DNA of 64,000 nucleotides from Euonymus europaeus (lineage: Eukaryota; Streptophyta; Magnoliopsida; Celastrales; Celastraceae): contig OY756967.1 of NCBI GenBank assembly GCA_963580455.1, forward strand, positions 20,754,022-20,818,021, given 5' to 3'. Both the position numbers and the translations under genes were made by a program. Below, piece after piece: positions 1 to 12,700 of the stretch (position 1 is its first letter; every line of letters starts with the position of its first letter). The notes beneath the pieces are model-generated. The model was not told where the DNA came from. It saw only the letters and a program-made list of their open reading frames with translations, and searched no databases.

Positions 1-891
1 TTGTTAGGTTTAGAGTTTACAAATTACAATGTTGGGGTTTACATTATTGTGTTTTTACTTTTTAATATTAATTACTAATTTTACTAATTAGAGTTTTACA
101 AATATTATTAAATTGAATAATTGAATTAGTAGTATGAGAACATATCACATTACATAGTGTTATTAAAAATTACAATTAATTCATATTAAAAAAAAACATA
201 TGTTGACAATTATAATGTATATAAATATATTAATGATATTAATTGTCAATTACATAATTGCATATGAACTATATATATATCTGTGTGTCGGGTAGAATCG
301 GATCGGATATAATCGGATCGGATCGGATATCCGCACGTTCGGGTCGGATCGGATACGGATTGGATATGCCTGAATCCATATCCATTCAAAAAAATCGGAT
401 TTTATCCATATCCATTATCCAGTCAACGGATTTTTCTACTGTTTGACCGGATCGGATCGAAAATCCACGGATACAGACACATTTGCCATCTCTACTCACT
501 GCGTATTATGATGTGAGATAAGATTTGCGTACATATTGTCGGTCTCCGACCCCACCCACTATGGAAGTCTTGTGAATGGGAATTGTTTACCATTTTTTAT
601 AGTTTCTTCAATATTTCAGCTTAGCCCCCGTACCAAAAACACTCTCAAGATGTATAATAGATTTTAACTCCTACATATGCATGCCCAGTTGCCCAAACTC
701 AAACTCTTCAACACTCTTGCATGGTTGAAAAAGGATGGTGAATGCCGAGTTTTACTGGTCCGTTTCTTCAATTTAATCATAGAATATTAAACTCAAAAGC
801 ATCTTCAGTAATCAGGTGAGGATAGAATCACGTTTTAATCTCATACATAGAAATGAAAAGGATAAGCAGAGGAGAAGATGATTTGTCGTAC
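1..891. other. AT-rich intron or downstream flank of COG6
   Basis: No exon of COG6 or any other gene can be recognised here. If the COG6 gene is complete, this is its fourth coding intron and the remaining exons lie beyond the left edge. The only structured part is the probable hAT-type terminal piece listed separately. Confidence 0.5.
285..494 (-). mobile_element. Probable truncated non-autonomous hAT end
   Basis: Read on the minus strand, the segment begins TAGAGATGGCAAAT at 494, which resembles the ends of Ac-like hAT elements. It continues into degenerate repeats of ATCCGATCCG-type words between about 300 and 370. No matching opposite terminus was found to the left, so the element is either truncated or its other end has diverged. 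The call rests on the terminus and the internal repeat style only. Confidence 0.4.
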
Positions 892-1656
892 CTGGTGATG
901 CGTCCTTAGCAGAACTTTGCAGTTGGCATGAATTTCTTGAACATGAGATAGTGCCTTGAAGAAATTCTCATTGAGTTCTTCATCCCTCAATGCACTTATC
1001 TAAGACAACAACCGGATATAGACACAAACTTAGAAAGTTAACAAAAATAATCAAGTTGCAACAAAGAAGTTAACACCAACCTCTTCATTAGAGAGCTGGT
1101 AATCGCGAAGGAAGCACGAAACAATCTCTTGCCTCTGCGTAGTGACGTCCAGATCTTGCTTGAGCCTCTCGGTGGTGCTGATTATATCACCGGTTTTACT
1201 ACTGCAACTGCTCAAGGCATTTGCGATTCTGCAAAACAACAACAAAGTTTTAGTTTCCAATCCAATGGATCACAAACCAGAAACCCTAAATCTTACTTGT
1301 CGCAGCAATCAGCGAGTGCATTGACTTCCTCCTCGACGCGATCCAAGGCCTGCGACGGATTCAATCGAGTATAATCGATAACGAGCAGAGGCAAAAGAAA
1401 AACATAATTACGGTTACATTGGAGAATCTGAACGAACCTGTTGCGCAGGAAGGGCAGCCTGAAGTAAGTCGAGATTGATGGAGAGTGAACGCTTTTCGAT
1501 GGTGGATCTGAGGTTCCGACGTGCCTGGGGAGTGTTGTCGGTGTAAAAAGTGGAGAGAGTGTTGAGCGAAGCAAGCAAATCGGGTGTGTCTGTCCTCGAC
1601 TCTAGCACTTTCTTCAGCTTCCTCGACAGCCCAGGCGCCAATCCCACTGTCGACAT
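892..1656 (-). CDS. COG6: Conserved oligomeric Golgi complex subunit 6, N-terminal part
   Basis: This gene encodes COG6, a lobe B subunit of the COG tethering complex that acts in retrograde vesicle traffic at the Golgi. Four coding exons are visible: 1438-1656, 1297-1349, 1081-1228 and 892-999, all with GT-AG borders and compatible phase. Together they give the first 176 residues, starting MSTVGLAPGLSRKLKKVLES. Motifs such as RRNLRSTIEKRSL, DRVEEEVNAL, TTQRQEIVSCFLRDYQL and CKVLLRTHHQ match remembered plant COG6 closely. The visible part is mostly predicted helix, as expected for the COG6 N-terminal domain. The usual protein is roughly 680-700 aa, so about three quarters is missing. The start ATG at 1656 matches the family N-terminus. 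Whether the gene is intact cannot be judged from this window. Confidence 0.92.
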
Positions 1657-1910
1657 GATTTCCGATCGTTGAGTACGAGATCTCTTATTCTCTATACAGA
1701 ACAGAACGAGTCAATTTTAGTTAAAAAGCCGGAAGCAATGAAAAAACCACAATGGGCTTGATCTTCTTTTACTGGATGAACTTAATGTCGACTTCCCTGT
1801 TTTGGGTCAAATTAAATTAAAAGCTCGGCCCAAATTTAAGAAAAACGCCTACAGTAATCAACCAAAAGGTCTAGAACCACATGAACAAAAAGCCCAAAAC
1901 AAAACCACAT
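1657..1910 (-). promoter_or_regulatory. Presumed COG6 promoter with TGGGC-type motifs
   Basis: The 250 bp upstream of the COG6 start holds several site II-like TGGGCY words or their complements: near 1752 (TGGGCT), 1828 (GGCCCA) and 1890 (AGCCCA). Such words are common in promoters of constitutively expressed plant genes. No convincing TATA box was seen. Confidence 0.35.
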
Positions 1911-2647
1911 GAAAATAGGCTAATTATAACGCCGAAAAAGATCTTGGACACACGTGTCCTCCAGACCGAAGTGCCCGAAAAGATATTGCAGAGACGCTGA
2001 GTAATTACAGACTATCCCTATTTATTTTAGAATATACACAAATTTATATTTTATTATCTATATTCTCAGACACTAGAGAAGTGTCATCTCGTACACCCTC
2101 AGGGACCAATACCTAAAAAAACCGAAAACTCTTAAGAAAAAAAATATGTTTATTTAGTCGCCTATTAAGAAAGGAAACAACCGAGCAAGAGATTGCTCGC
2201 AACTAACCCGACCATACTGATAAGTCCATAAAAGTTTGCAAATTTTGGACGTTATCAATTATATTTTATATTTATTTTGCAATCTGAAGATGTAATTAAT
2301 ATATATATATATATATTTTGTGTGTGTGAGATTTAATTTGGAGACCGATCCATAAAATGAAATTTAAATATTTTAAAATTAACTGAAATTTTTTATTTGT
2401 ATTTCAGTCTAGTCCACTACATATTTTTTTATTTTTTTTACATAAACAAAATTTTAAAATATTTTCTCTCAAAATACATGGTAGATTTCAAAAATATATA
2501 TATATATATATATTTGAACACATCACGTAAAACTTTTTCTAACAAGACTCATTATCGATAGTTTTTAATATACTTTTTTAATTATTTTATTTTTAAAAAA
2601 TAATATAATCAGTATATATGCTATGTAATTGTGTTTTGTTCATTACT

Positions 2648-2880
2648 GTAACCTAAACAATAAGTGTTAAACATTAAGGGGAATGCATTCGATAAATCTT
2701 AACAAGTTCATGTATTGTATTTTTATGTTGTAAACCAAACAATAAGTGTTAAACTCAAAAGACACGAATTCGCTAAACCCTAACGCGCTCATATATTAAA
2801 TTTTCATGTTGTAACCTAAATAATATTTCTTAAACCCTAAGGGAAACAAATTTGCTAAACCACAACGTGCTCGTGTATGC
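2648..2880. repeat. Imperfect tandem repeat, about 82-bp unit, 2.8 copies
   Basis: Three successive units begin with GTAACCTAAA, GTAAACCAAA and GTAACCTAAA at 2648, 2730 and 2811. Each continues through a TTAAACcctaAgg-like block and a TAACgcGcTCaTGTAT-like block. The copies have diverged considerably, so this is an old duplication. Confidence 0.7.
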
Positions 2881-5800
2881 TTAGCATATTGATTAAGACA
2901 ATAAAATAATTAATTAGAAGAGAGAAATTCATATATTTTTCTCAACTAAATTTCCTTCATTTAATATTTTTTTTTTTTGAAAACCTCCAATCATATCATG
3001 AATTCAGAAAAATAAAATTCAAAATTAATTATAAAAACCTAATAACTAGACGTAATTACAAATTAGTTTAAATTAATGACATTATTCTTAATAAATCACA
3101 ATATATATATATCAAAACATTCCAAAACTAAAGATAATATATAAGACTATAAGTGCTCATGCTTACGTGAGTATTATGAGGACTGAGGAGGCAAGTAGTA
3201 GGACCCATGTATGCGCATGCCCTCTTTAGTCTTTACATGTCTATACAAAACTCTATTATATATATAATAAGATTTTCAAGCCGCACAATGATCTCACTTA
3301 TCATATACTTCGTCCACCTACAACAGCAACTGTAACAACAACCTAAGAGTTGCAAGTATTTTAATAAATAAAAACAAAAACCCATCAACATCAACAATCT
3401 CCATAAGCTCATTCGAACAATAATAACGACCAATATAGTCTGGAGATTAATTTTATATATCTGCAAATCTCCCCACAAAGCTAACTAGTTGATCATTAAG
3501 TGGGTACCCGTGGTAGTGCAACTATAAAAGCAAAATAGAGAATCTAAAAAGAAAATACACACGCGTGGCCTCTGTGGGTTCTGCCTAGTCTATCTATCTC
3601 CTCCCTAATGCAAATCTTTATATGAATATATATATATATAGGTTTTGTTTTGGCATTTTGCACTATTTGCTTCCATTACACATCATTCTCCACATCATCC
3701 CCCACTTTGATGATTTGCATCGCTGGCAGTGGCGATTGTTTGGTGTCAATCACATGGGTGTGCATGCATAATGTGTCTCACACTAATTATAAGAAAGGCT
3801 AAAAAGGGTGAGCTCAACCAACCATATATGTATATATATATCCACCTTAGCCACTACCACCCAAAGCAGGAGGGAGAAAGGGCTATTCCTTCTTGTGATC
3901 TATATATAATTATATATACACTATATGAAATGGCAGTGTGTGTGTGTATATATATATATATATGACCACGCACTCTTTGTGATTATGATGAATATGATCA
4001 TCACTAGTGTCTAGTGCCCCCTCATCATGTGACCACTTCTCAATTTCATATTCTCTTTTACAATGATTCTCATAGGCGTGTCGGATTCTAATTGGACGTA
4101 CAGTTTAGGTACTATTATATCTCGTTATAGATATACTAATAATAGTACAACATTTTAATTTTCAATTTAACCCTAAACCTTAAACCTTAAACTTAGAATT
4201 ATCTGTGTGCCATCCATTGAAACCCTAGCTCCGGATAGATTTTAGGTGAACTCATGGTTTAGTGGTTTACCAGCACATGAGCTAATTATAGGGTTTGCTA
4301 GACCCCAAGTTGTAGAAGTACTCATGGGATTAGAAGAAAATTTGGTAGCACTTACACTAAAGTTTCATAATTTCTTCAACGATGTTTTCGGCCAAAATTA
4401 GTATTTTAAACACTACTTTAACTACTTTTTTCACTCTAAAATGGTCTCTAAGCATGCAACTAACAAGAGCACCATCATCATCCTTAACAATTAAATAAAG
4501 CTGAACAGTTTTCATGGTCTTATCATCCAGTACTACCATTAACTTTTGTCTTCCTAATAGAATGTTCAAGCTAAGCGAAAGATAATGTAATGAATTTCGT
4601 GTCAGTTAAGAAGGCAATCAGTTAGGGCTTTGGAGTTGTCGTCTACATCAAACAAAAGTGGTTTTCAAGCACTGGACTGGATAGATCAACCTCACAAAAG
4701 TTCTTTTAATCCATGCGTGGCAAAGTAGTGGTGGTGGTGAAACCATGAGATTTGGAGACTCAAAATTCGTGTCAATCGTCAATCCTTTTTTTTTTTTTTT
4801 GGTTTGTTTCACATGAAAACAATCCATGGCAAGTAGACAGGGTGTAGAAACTCAAATATATATCTTTATCAAAGCCCTAAAACATGGTGTCCTTTTCTCA
4901 TATAGAGGACAAAAACCCTGGTGCTTAGATTTACTATGCCACAATCACCTTATGGGGCTCGAAATATTGTTCAAAATCTACCTCTCTATTCACATTATAG
5001 ATATTGTTCGTCTTAGGTTACCAGTTCTCTTGGATACATTGAAATAGAAGGTTTTATTCTTCTTGGGCCATCTCACTTAATAATACTCGAGTCCAAGAAA
5101 AGACCTCTTAAATAAATGCGCAGGATAATGATTTTTCATATCAACCCACATCACTTCACTTGGGATATCCAAGCGATGTGTGATACTTTACAAATACAAA
5201 TTCAGTTTATCAAGTTTTACATCAAATAGTGAAACTCAAAACAATGAATGTAAAACTGATTCGCATATGGGCAATAAGAAATAGATCCATTTAAGATATT
5301 GTTCGCTTTAGGTCTAGACTCTAAACCACACATCACCTCCCCCACTTACGATATTGTAAATCGATCACTATTTACCATGGACAATCAAACATCAACAATA
5401 GAGAGACAAAATCGGCAATGAAAATGTGCTACAACTATTCATTGCAATTGGACTATCCGTATTATCATTGAAAGTGCATCTAAGAGTGTTACAAAAACAC
5501 CATAAAATACCATTTTCAGTGGAGTCCATGTAAAGATTCAGCCTCAAACAGAGAATCGATATTAGACATATAAAATCATTTGTTTTATCAGAATTCTCAT
5601 CAAGATAAGAACTTTGTTTGCCACCTTGACACTATATGATAATACATCAAACTACATAAGGAAAAAAGAAGCTAACTACATACGCATGGCATATCTCAAC
5701 CTCTCCGGACGGTTAAGTCAAACAGAAATCAAGTTTTCTGATCTAAGGAATTGAGATAAACTCGCCACACTAAAACCCGGTGACTTGACATGATATTTGG

Positions 5801-7079
5801 AAACATAAGGCCTCCTCTTCCTCTACACCAAAAACACGCGTTTTCTTTCTTAAAAAAATGCATATAATTTCTAGTGGGTTTGATAGCAAGTGATAATTAT
5901 TGAAGATAATAAAGATATTAAGAGGTGGTCAAAAGCCTAATTAAGGTAGTGAAAAGTAACAATTATTAGGAGAAAGTGAAGGGAGAGAGTCCACAAGACA
6001 ACAAAAAAAAGGAGAACAAAGAGAGGAGGAAAATCCGTTCTTTCTTATAATTACATACATGATAATGGGAGAAAATAATGAGTGAGTGGGAGGAGGGTCC
6101 CTCCCCTCAGCCTCTCCCACCATATTATTTTTGGTAGATCTAATCCTCTTACAAAACGACACCGAATTCTCCACTTCAATCGATCTAGTGCTTGCTACGT
6201 GTCAACTTCCCAACTCCATTCACAAACACTATACGACGACCTATTGCAATGCTTCCCTCTTCCTCACTTTTTCACTCAACTATGTAAAACATGAATAAAA
6301 TTATCCACACTTTCCCCACAAAACAAGATTAATTGTGTTGTTCCACTCAGGTGATGTGTGGTGATTGGTGACCCCTTCACACACTTAAAACTAATGGCTT
6401 TCTCAATTTGACCATTCATTTCTCTCAAAAGGGTCTACGTTTGACAGTAATGTCTGGTATATTTCGCTTAACAACAACTACATTTAACTACTTGTGAACC
6501 AAACGTAGATATGGAATCAAGCCAAACCTAGATATGGAATCAATACGGAACAAAGCAATATGTACGATAGATATTATCTACCACTCTAGCAAATGACATA
6601 ATAGTGTCATGATCGAAACTATTAGCCAAAGAAAAGATTGCAGAGATTCTTTTGGGCATCAAAATGGTTTTATCTCAGGTCCCAAACATAATGAAAATAA
6701 ACTATAAATACGGGTAAGAATGCTCCAAAAAGGAGAGGGAATCCATGCACTATGGAGTTAGAGATAATAGATTTGAAATGTGAACAAGAATATATGTTAA
6801 AAAAGCAAGGAAACAAGTGGAAGAAAAAGAGGAAATCTCGTGCTTCATTAATATATATGTACGTAAAGAATTTAATATGTTATGCAAGTTGCATTCAAAA
6901 TATAAATGATACACAGTACGCTTCAAGTACCTGGAGACACCACAAGTCGTTTAACGCAGAAAAGGCTGACTACAAGAGGACCCATTGCCACACCCATATA
7001 TTCTCAGTGCTCTCTGCAAAAAAGAAAATAAAAAATTTATATGGAGAGGAAATGGAATCCAAGTGATGGGTTCTCCTTT

Positions 7080-7104
7080 AACTCTCTCTCTCTCTCTCTC
7101 TCTT
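7080..7104. repeat. CT microsatellite
   Basis: An almost pure run of about twelve CT dinucleotides is visible, followed by TTTCAG. Confidence 0.9.
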
Positions 7105-7457
7105 TCAGCTCAAATAATATATAGTCTAGAGAAAGGAATAGATAAATAATATTATATAGACCAACATACATTTTCGTTTAGCATCTAACTTCCCCCACCT
7201 TTTATATATATATGATTATTACAGATATGATAACATGCAGTAATAAAATGGTCATATCGAATTTCGGTGATACGAATGTTGAAGATTACAGTGAAAGAAA
7301 TCAACACTACCAAGTACTACCAACATCAAAAAGAGAGATAAGAATCAGTGGCTTTACTAGGAAAAAGCAGCGTTCTTTAGCGCTATCAATATCCCATTTA
7401 GAAGTCTAACCTATATTTTAAGACAAAAGCATTCCCCCCGTCTTTCTCTAGTAAACC

Positions 7458-8187
7458 CAGGGGCGGAGGCAGTAACACTTGAGTGGGGTCATGTGACCCC
7501 AAATACTTTTTTTTATCCTTACATTTTGATTATATTGTAAATTTGACCTCACTCACTAATTAACTGACTAATAAAAGAATAAAGAAAGTCACCACAATTC
7601 CACAAACCCACTTTCACATGACATAGAAGAACAGAACAAAACAGAGAGGAAGCTTCGGGAACGACAAAGCGACGAAAGCCCATTCGCCAGATCATTGCCT
7701 TTGTAATAGGAAGAGCTTTTGCATGCTTTTATATGATCAGACTTCATACGACATGGCTATGGGTCAGGTAATTCATCTTATTATCTTAAATTCTTAATTA
7801 ATTATATATTTTAAAGTCTAGATTTTGTATTGTATGTAACTATTGAGATAAGAAATTGAGAATTGTACACCTTGTTGACAGACAGATGGATGAATGATAG
7901 TTTGGTTGTGTACATTGAGAAGGAAATCATAGACTGTATTAATAATGAAGTAATTATGGACCGATTCCATAAGATGAAGTCTCGTAGGGAACAATTGTAA
8001 TATATGAATAATGAATTTATAATAGCTTTTTATGTCGTATTCTATAAATACTTTTGATATAATTTATTGTATTTTTTTAGATAATTTGTTATGGATTGAT
8101 TATGGACTATGGCTGCTTGGTTACTATGTTGAATCTTTGATGGCTCAAATTCTGACCCACTGAATTGGAATCCTGACTCCGCCACTG
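7458..8187. mobile_element. Non-autonomous hAT-like DNA transposon, 730 bp
   Basis: The left end reads CAGGGGCGGAGGCAG and the right end, reversed, reads CAGTGGCGGAGTCAG, giving 15-bp terminal inverted repeats with two mismatches. Both ends are flanked by TAAACC (7452-7457 and 8188-8193). Termini of the CAGnGGCGGAG type are common on plant hAT elements. A typical hAT duplication is 8 bp, and if the outer C/G pair is excluded an 8-bp flank with one mismatch can be read. The 700-bp interior has no transposase reading frame. Confidence 0.75.
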
Positions 8188-8193
8188 TAAACC

Positions 8194-9419
8194 TGTAGCT
8201 TTCTTTATCCTCAACCTTTCTTTTTCATTGAGATTATTCTCACATGGAGATAACAAAAAGATTGGTAACTAATGAAATTCTCCCATTACAAAATCTTATG
8301 CAGTTATGCTCCGTGAAAAAAACACGACAGCTATGATCGAGTTTCTTTACTTTGGTATTAAAAAAAGGAATCGGAAAGGATTGATAATGAAGGATATAAA
8401 AAAAATTGGAATATATAATCTGTTCAGTCAAGTCGAAATGACAACTATTAACTTTTAATTGGACCAACATGTGGGAAAAAATGAGAATATTAAGAGATAG
8501 CTACCATTGGTTTGGTTATCTCACAAGCTCCAGTGCTTGATCTTGGACCCCAGATGCACGGAACGGGGAGTGTCATGTCATTGTCCACACAAATAGTAAA
8601 AAAGAATTAAAATGACCAAACTTCTCTTCTTTAATATTTCAGATGCTTTCAACGAGTTCAATGTAAATTTTGTAAAGAAGGCCAACCTTGGACAAACAAA
8701 CCACAGATGTTAAATATTAATGAAAGAGATGTAGATGGAAGAAAAATTCATGAATTTTAAATGAAATCAACATAATGGAATTTTTAAAAGAAAAATGCAC
8801 TAAGAGTAGGCCATTTGCGGAAATTGTTTAAAATGCCTGTTGGAACTGGTGGAAAGTCCCACCTTTGTCTCCAAGCATTAATTTCTCAAGGGGTATAAAA
8901 AAGTTTATGGGCTGCAGCAAATAGTTGAAAGGCAAACATCTATACAAACAACAGAAAATCACTTGATCACTGAAAACTCAATATTGCCTTATTTTAACTA
9001 ATAGGAGATTCCACTTGCTTCATGCTCTTCTCTACTTTGTGCGAAGTGATGGGGAGCACCGTTCGATGTCTACGGCAGAATTATTTCTTATTTCGAATTT
9101 AAAAATGGAGAGAACCCGTGTAAACAGTATGCATGGGAGCACAAACAAAAATACAACAAAAAACTTCATAAAATATGAGGTGAAGAATGGATAAATTAAC
9201 TATTAATTATTAAGTATTATAGTCCTCCATGAACTAGTCTTAGGATTGCATTAAAGTGTTCTCAACAATATAAAGAAAGTGTAGCCCTTAAATAATCTTC
9301 ATCAGCAGCATCAATCACTCCATGTGTCACCCATTAATATGCCTGCCACGTGAAGATTTATATTCATTCTTGATCACAAATAGCATGAAAGCATCTGTGG
9401 GTGTGGGTGTGAGTGTGAG

Positions 9420-9457
<38 letters not shown>

Positions 9458-9600
9458 AGAGGGAGTGATGCTGATAAAGGAAAACTAGGGATGAGATTAG
9501 TATAAATAACTATTTAAGAGTTAGTGTCGGAATTTTATAAGAGAAAAGATAGTGGGATCCCACATTGAGGATAGGCGTACTTCATAGAGCCTCAGCACAA
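8194..9600. other. Intergenic DNA upstream of ABCG14
   Basis: No protein-coding resemblance was found. The part nearest ABCG14 probably contains its distal promoter. A GT run followed by a GA run lies at about 9400-9465. Confidence 0.6.
9400..9465. repeat. GT/GA compound microsatellite
   Basis: GTGTGGGTGTGAGTGTGAGTG leads into about fifteen GA units and then GGGA-rich sequence. It lies roughly 290-350 bp upstream of the ABCG14 start codon and so may vary in length within its promoter. Confidence 0.9.
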
Positions 9601-9618
9601 GTAGAGTCCTCCTTGTGC

Positions 9619-9630
9619 CTATATATATGC
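9619..9630 (+). promoter_or_regulatory. Probable TATA box of ABCG14
   Basis: CTATATATATGC lies about 125 bp upstream of the start codon. This is a usual spacing for a plant TATA box with a leader of roughly 90-100 bases. The transcription start itself is not visible. Confidence 0.55.
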
Positions 9631-9743
9631 GCGTGCTCTTCAATTCACTATGGGAGGCCAAGTTAAAAGGAATACCTGGACAACTTCTCCCTTCTCGTGA
9701 CCACTAACACCACCTAAAACAGCAACGACATCCCCTCACCTTG

Positions 9744-9755
9744 ATGTGGCGATGA
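9744..9755 (+). promoter_or_regulatory. Four-codon uORF overlapping the ABCG14 start
   Basis: ATG TGG CGA TGA encodes Met-Trp-Arg-stop. Its TGA shares bases with the main ATG at 9752, forming ATGA. Leaky scanning or termination-reinitiation at this junction could tune ABCG14 translation. The overlap is direct sequence, but any regulatory effect is inference. Confidence 0.6.
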
Positions 9756-12700
9756 CCCTCAACTGCATAGCCCCAAAGCCAGAATACTGCAGCAGCAACT
9801 CGGTAGTAAGTCTCACAGAGATGTCTGGGCCCCAAGGAAAGGTTGTTCTTGCCTACCCCGTACAAGCTGATTCCCAACCTGTGCTTCCAGTGATCATGTA
9901 TCCTATAACTTTGAAGGTTTGTCTCTCCTCTCTCACGAACAATCACAAACCCCTGTAAAACAATGGAAACAATTGCACATAAAAAACAGAGCTACGCTCA
10001 GGGAGAGTAGGAAAACTAAGTAAATCTTCTACTTGTTTATTTATATAGGCACGATCATAGACATATCAGACTACTGTAATTCTAGTAATTAAAATTTTCA
10101 ACAGCATTGATAATCTTCTCAATGTGTGGGGTAACATTTTTCCAGAATTTATCTCATCTTTGCAGTTTGAGGAGATAGTGTACAAAGTTAAATTGGAACA
10201 AAAAGGATGGTGTTGCAGTGGTACATGGGACACCCAAGAAAAGACTATATTGAATGGCATAACGGGCATAGTTTGCCCTGGTGAGATACTAGCTATGCTT
10301 GGTCCTTCTGGTAGTGGAAAAACCACTCTCCTTACTGCCCTTGGTGGTCGTCTAACAGGTAAATTTTCTGGAAAGATTACGTACAGCGGCCGGCCCTTTT
10401 CAGGTACCACAAAGCGACGAACAGGATTTGTAGCACAGGATGACATTTTGTACCCACATCTCACAGTATTTGAAACCCTTTTATTTACGGCAATGTTGAG
10501 GCTACCTACTAGTGTTACCCAGGATGAGAAAGTCCAGCACGTGGACCAAGTTATAGCTGAATTGGGATTGACTCGGTGCCGGAACAGCATGATAGGTGGG
10601 CCACTCTTCAGAGGAATATCTGGAGGGGAGAAGAAGAGAGTAAGTATAGGTCAGGAAATGCTAATAAATCCAAGCTTATTACTACTAGATGAGCCCACAT
10701 CAGGTCTGGACTCAACCACAGCTCAGAGAATCCTGAATACAATCAAACGGCTCGCAATTGGTGGTCGGACAGTAGTGACCACCATTCACCAGCCCTCAAG
10801 CCGGCTCTATCACATGTTTGATAAGGTCATCTTACTCTCAGAGGGCTTCCCCATCTACTATGGCCCTGCATCCATAGCCTTGGAATACTTCTCCTCCATT
10901 GGATTTTCAACATCGATTACTGTTAATCCAGCTGACCTTTTACTTGATCTTGCCAACGGTAATACAAAACTCTTTTTTTAAGCATCTAATTTATCATTTA
11001 TCAAAAATCTTTTCTATTTTTTCCGTCAACTACTAATGTAAACTGAAAAGGCCATTGGAACTGAAACCAACATCAATTCAGACAAAGGCTTTGATCGAGA
11101 TGAAACAACCATTGGAAGGAGAGGGTGTTCCCCTTATTCATTATTTCTTCCATCCACTCTATTGCCCACTTGCAATGGAGCATTGGAGCTATCGGTCTTC
11201 CAATGTGAAGCTTAAACCTATTCCTTTTATAAGACAGACTATAATGAGTCTGCACCCTCCAAACAGAAAAACTTGCCATATTATTTCTTTATTGTGGTAA
11301 ATTTAAGGTCACCTTCTTCTCTTCTAAGAAACCAGTAAAATATATAAGGTCTTAATATGAGACTTTAAAACTGCAGAGGTATTAAAAAATGAAACTTTTG
11401 TGTCCTGTTTTGGATTAACAGAATCATTCTTTGTTGTGGAAACTAAGAAATATCTTATAATTGCAGGAATTAGCCCTGATTCCAAGCAGGGATCTGAGCA
11501 AGGTGAGATCAGTGAGCAAGAATATAAGTTGGTCAAGAAAACCCTCATTTCTGCGTATGAGAAAAACATTTCTCCAAGACTGAAAGATGAGCTTTGCAAT
11601 GTGGATGTCAACATTATAAGAGATTCTTCAAGAAGTATAGCTTCTTCTGTCTCCTCTCCTTGATTTAATCATGCTGTAGTAATAACAAATTAACAGTTCA
11701 ATCACCATATGAGTGGAGCAATCATTACCATAAGCTTTCAATGTCTCCTTTTTTTTTTCAAAATTTCTGAATGGTTATTCCAAAATGCAACAGGTATCAG
11801 CATGGAGACTGAGCAATGGTGCACAAGTTGGCAGCATCAGATCAAGGTGCTACTTCAGAGAGGGGTAAGAGAGAGGAGGCATGAAGCCTTCAACAGGCTG
11901 AGGATATTCCAAGTCGTTAGTGTTGCTATACTTGGTGGACTCCTGTGGTGGCAGACCCCAACTTCTCATATTGCTGACCGAGTAAGAATTTTTTCTTCTA
12001 AGGAACTTTTCTACATTCATAATGAGTAGAGATCACGATTCATGATTACCAGCTCCTAATCAAAACTCAAGTTAAAAATTGAAAAAACTACAAAGTCGCC
12101 ACCCTAAACCTCATATATGAATTTCAGCCACAATAAACTTCTTACCTTGTCTCCTTGATTATAACATCTTTTCAAAAATATAGGGAACATGTTAAGGTAG
12201 TAGAGATCTGTGTGCTAAATAAGGTATGTGCTTACAATGCAGATTGCCATGCTCTTCTTCTTCTCCGTTTTCTGGGGCTTCTATCCTCTCTACAATGCTG
12301 TTTTTACATTTCCTCAAGAGAGATCAATGCTCATCAAGGAAAGATCATCAGGAATGTACCGCTTATCTTCCTATTTCATAGCCAGAACAGTTGGTGACCT
12401 GCCATTGGAGCTTGCATTACCAACTGCATTTGTTTTTATAATCTATTGGATGGGCGGGCTGAAACCAGATCCATTAACTTTCATTCTCTCACTACTCATT
12501 GTTCTTTACAGTGTTCTTGTCTCCCAAAGTTTAGGCCTAGCATTTGGTGCGATTCTAATGGACATAAAACAAGCCACAACTCTAGCTTCAGTAACAACTC
12601 TGATTTTCCTCGTTGCTGGAGGCTACTACATCCAACAAATTCCTCCCTTCATAGTCTGGCTAAAGTACTTGAGTTATAGCTACTACTGTTACAAGCTTCT

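Larger units (their letters stand above)
1911..7457. other. Long intergenic stretch without a recognisable gene
   Basis: I see no reading frame here that resembles a known protein. Short open frames, including one of about 100 codons near 6752-7066 and one of 70 codons at 4357-4569 on the minus strand, have no recognisable motif. The stretch holds AT microsatellites (near 2301-2316, 2498-2511, 3627-3641 and 3943-3962), a CT run at 7080-7104 and the tandem repeat at 2648-2880. No tRNA gene or familiar miRNA sequence was noticed. Confidence 0.6.

Noticed and set aside
3500..4000. Search for a plant miRNA precursor in the gene-free region
   Set aside because: No familiar mature miRNA sequence or long hairpin was found by eye.
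4357..4569. 70-codon minus-strand frame (DHFRVKKVVKVVFKILIL)
   Set aside because: It has no family resemblance and random frames of this size are common here.
9746..9751. GTG in frame upstream as the ABCG14 start
   Set aside because: An ATG two codons later fits the family N-terminus, and plants rarely start at GTG.
10124..10165. Open frame extending ABCG14 exon 2 upstream
   Set aside because: It is intron sequence. A TTTGCAG acceptor at 10165 and an earlier exon ending ITLK explain the gene better.
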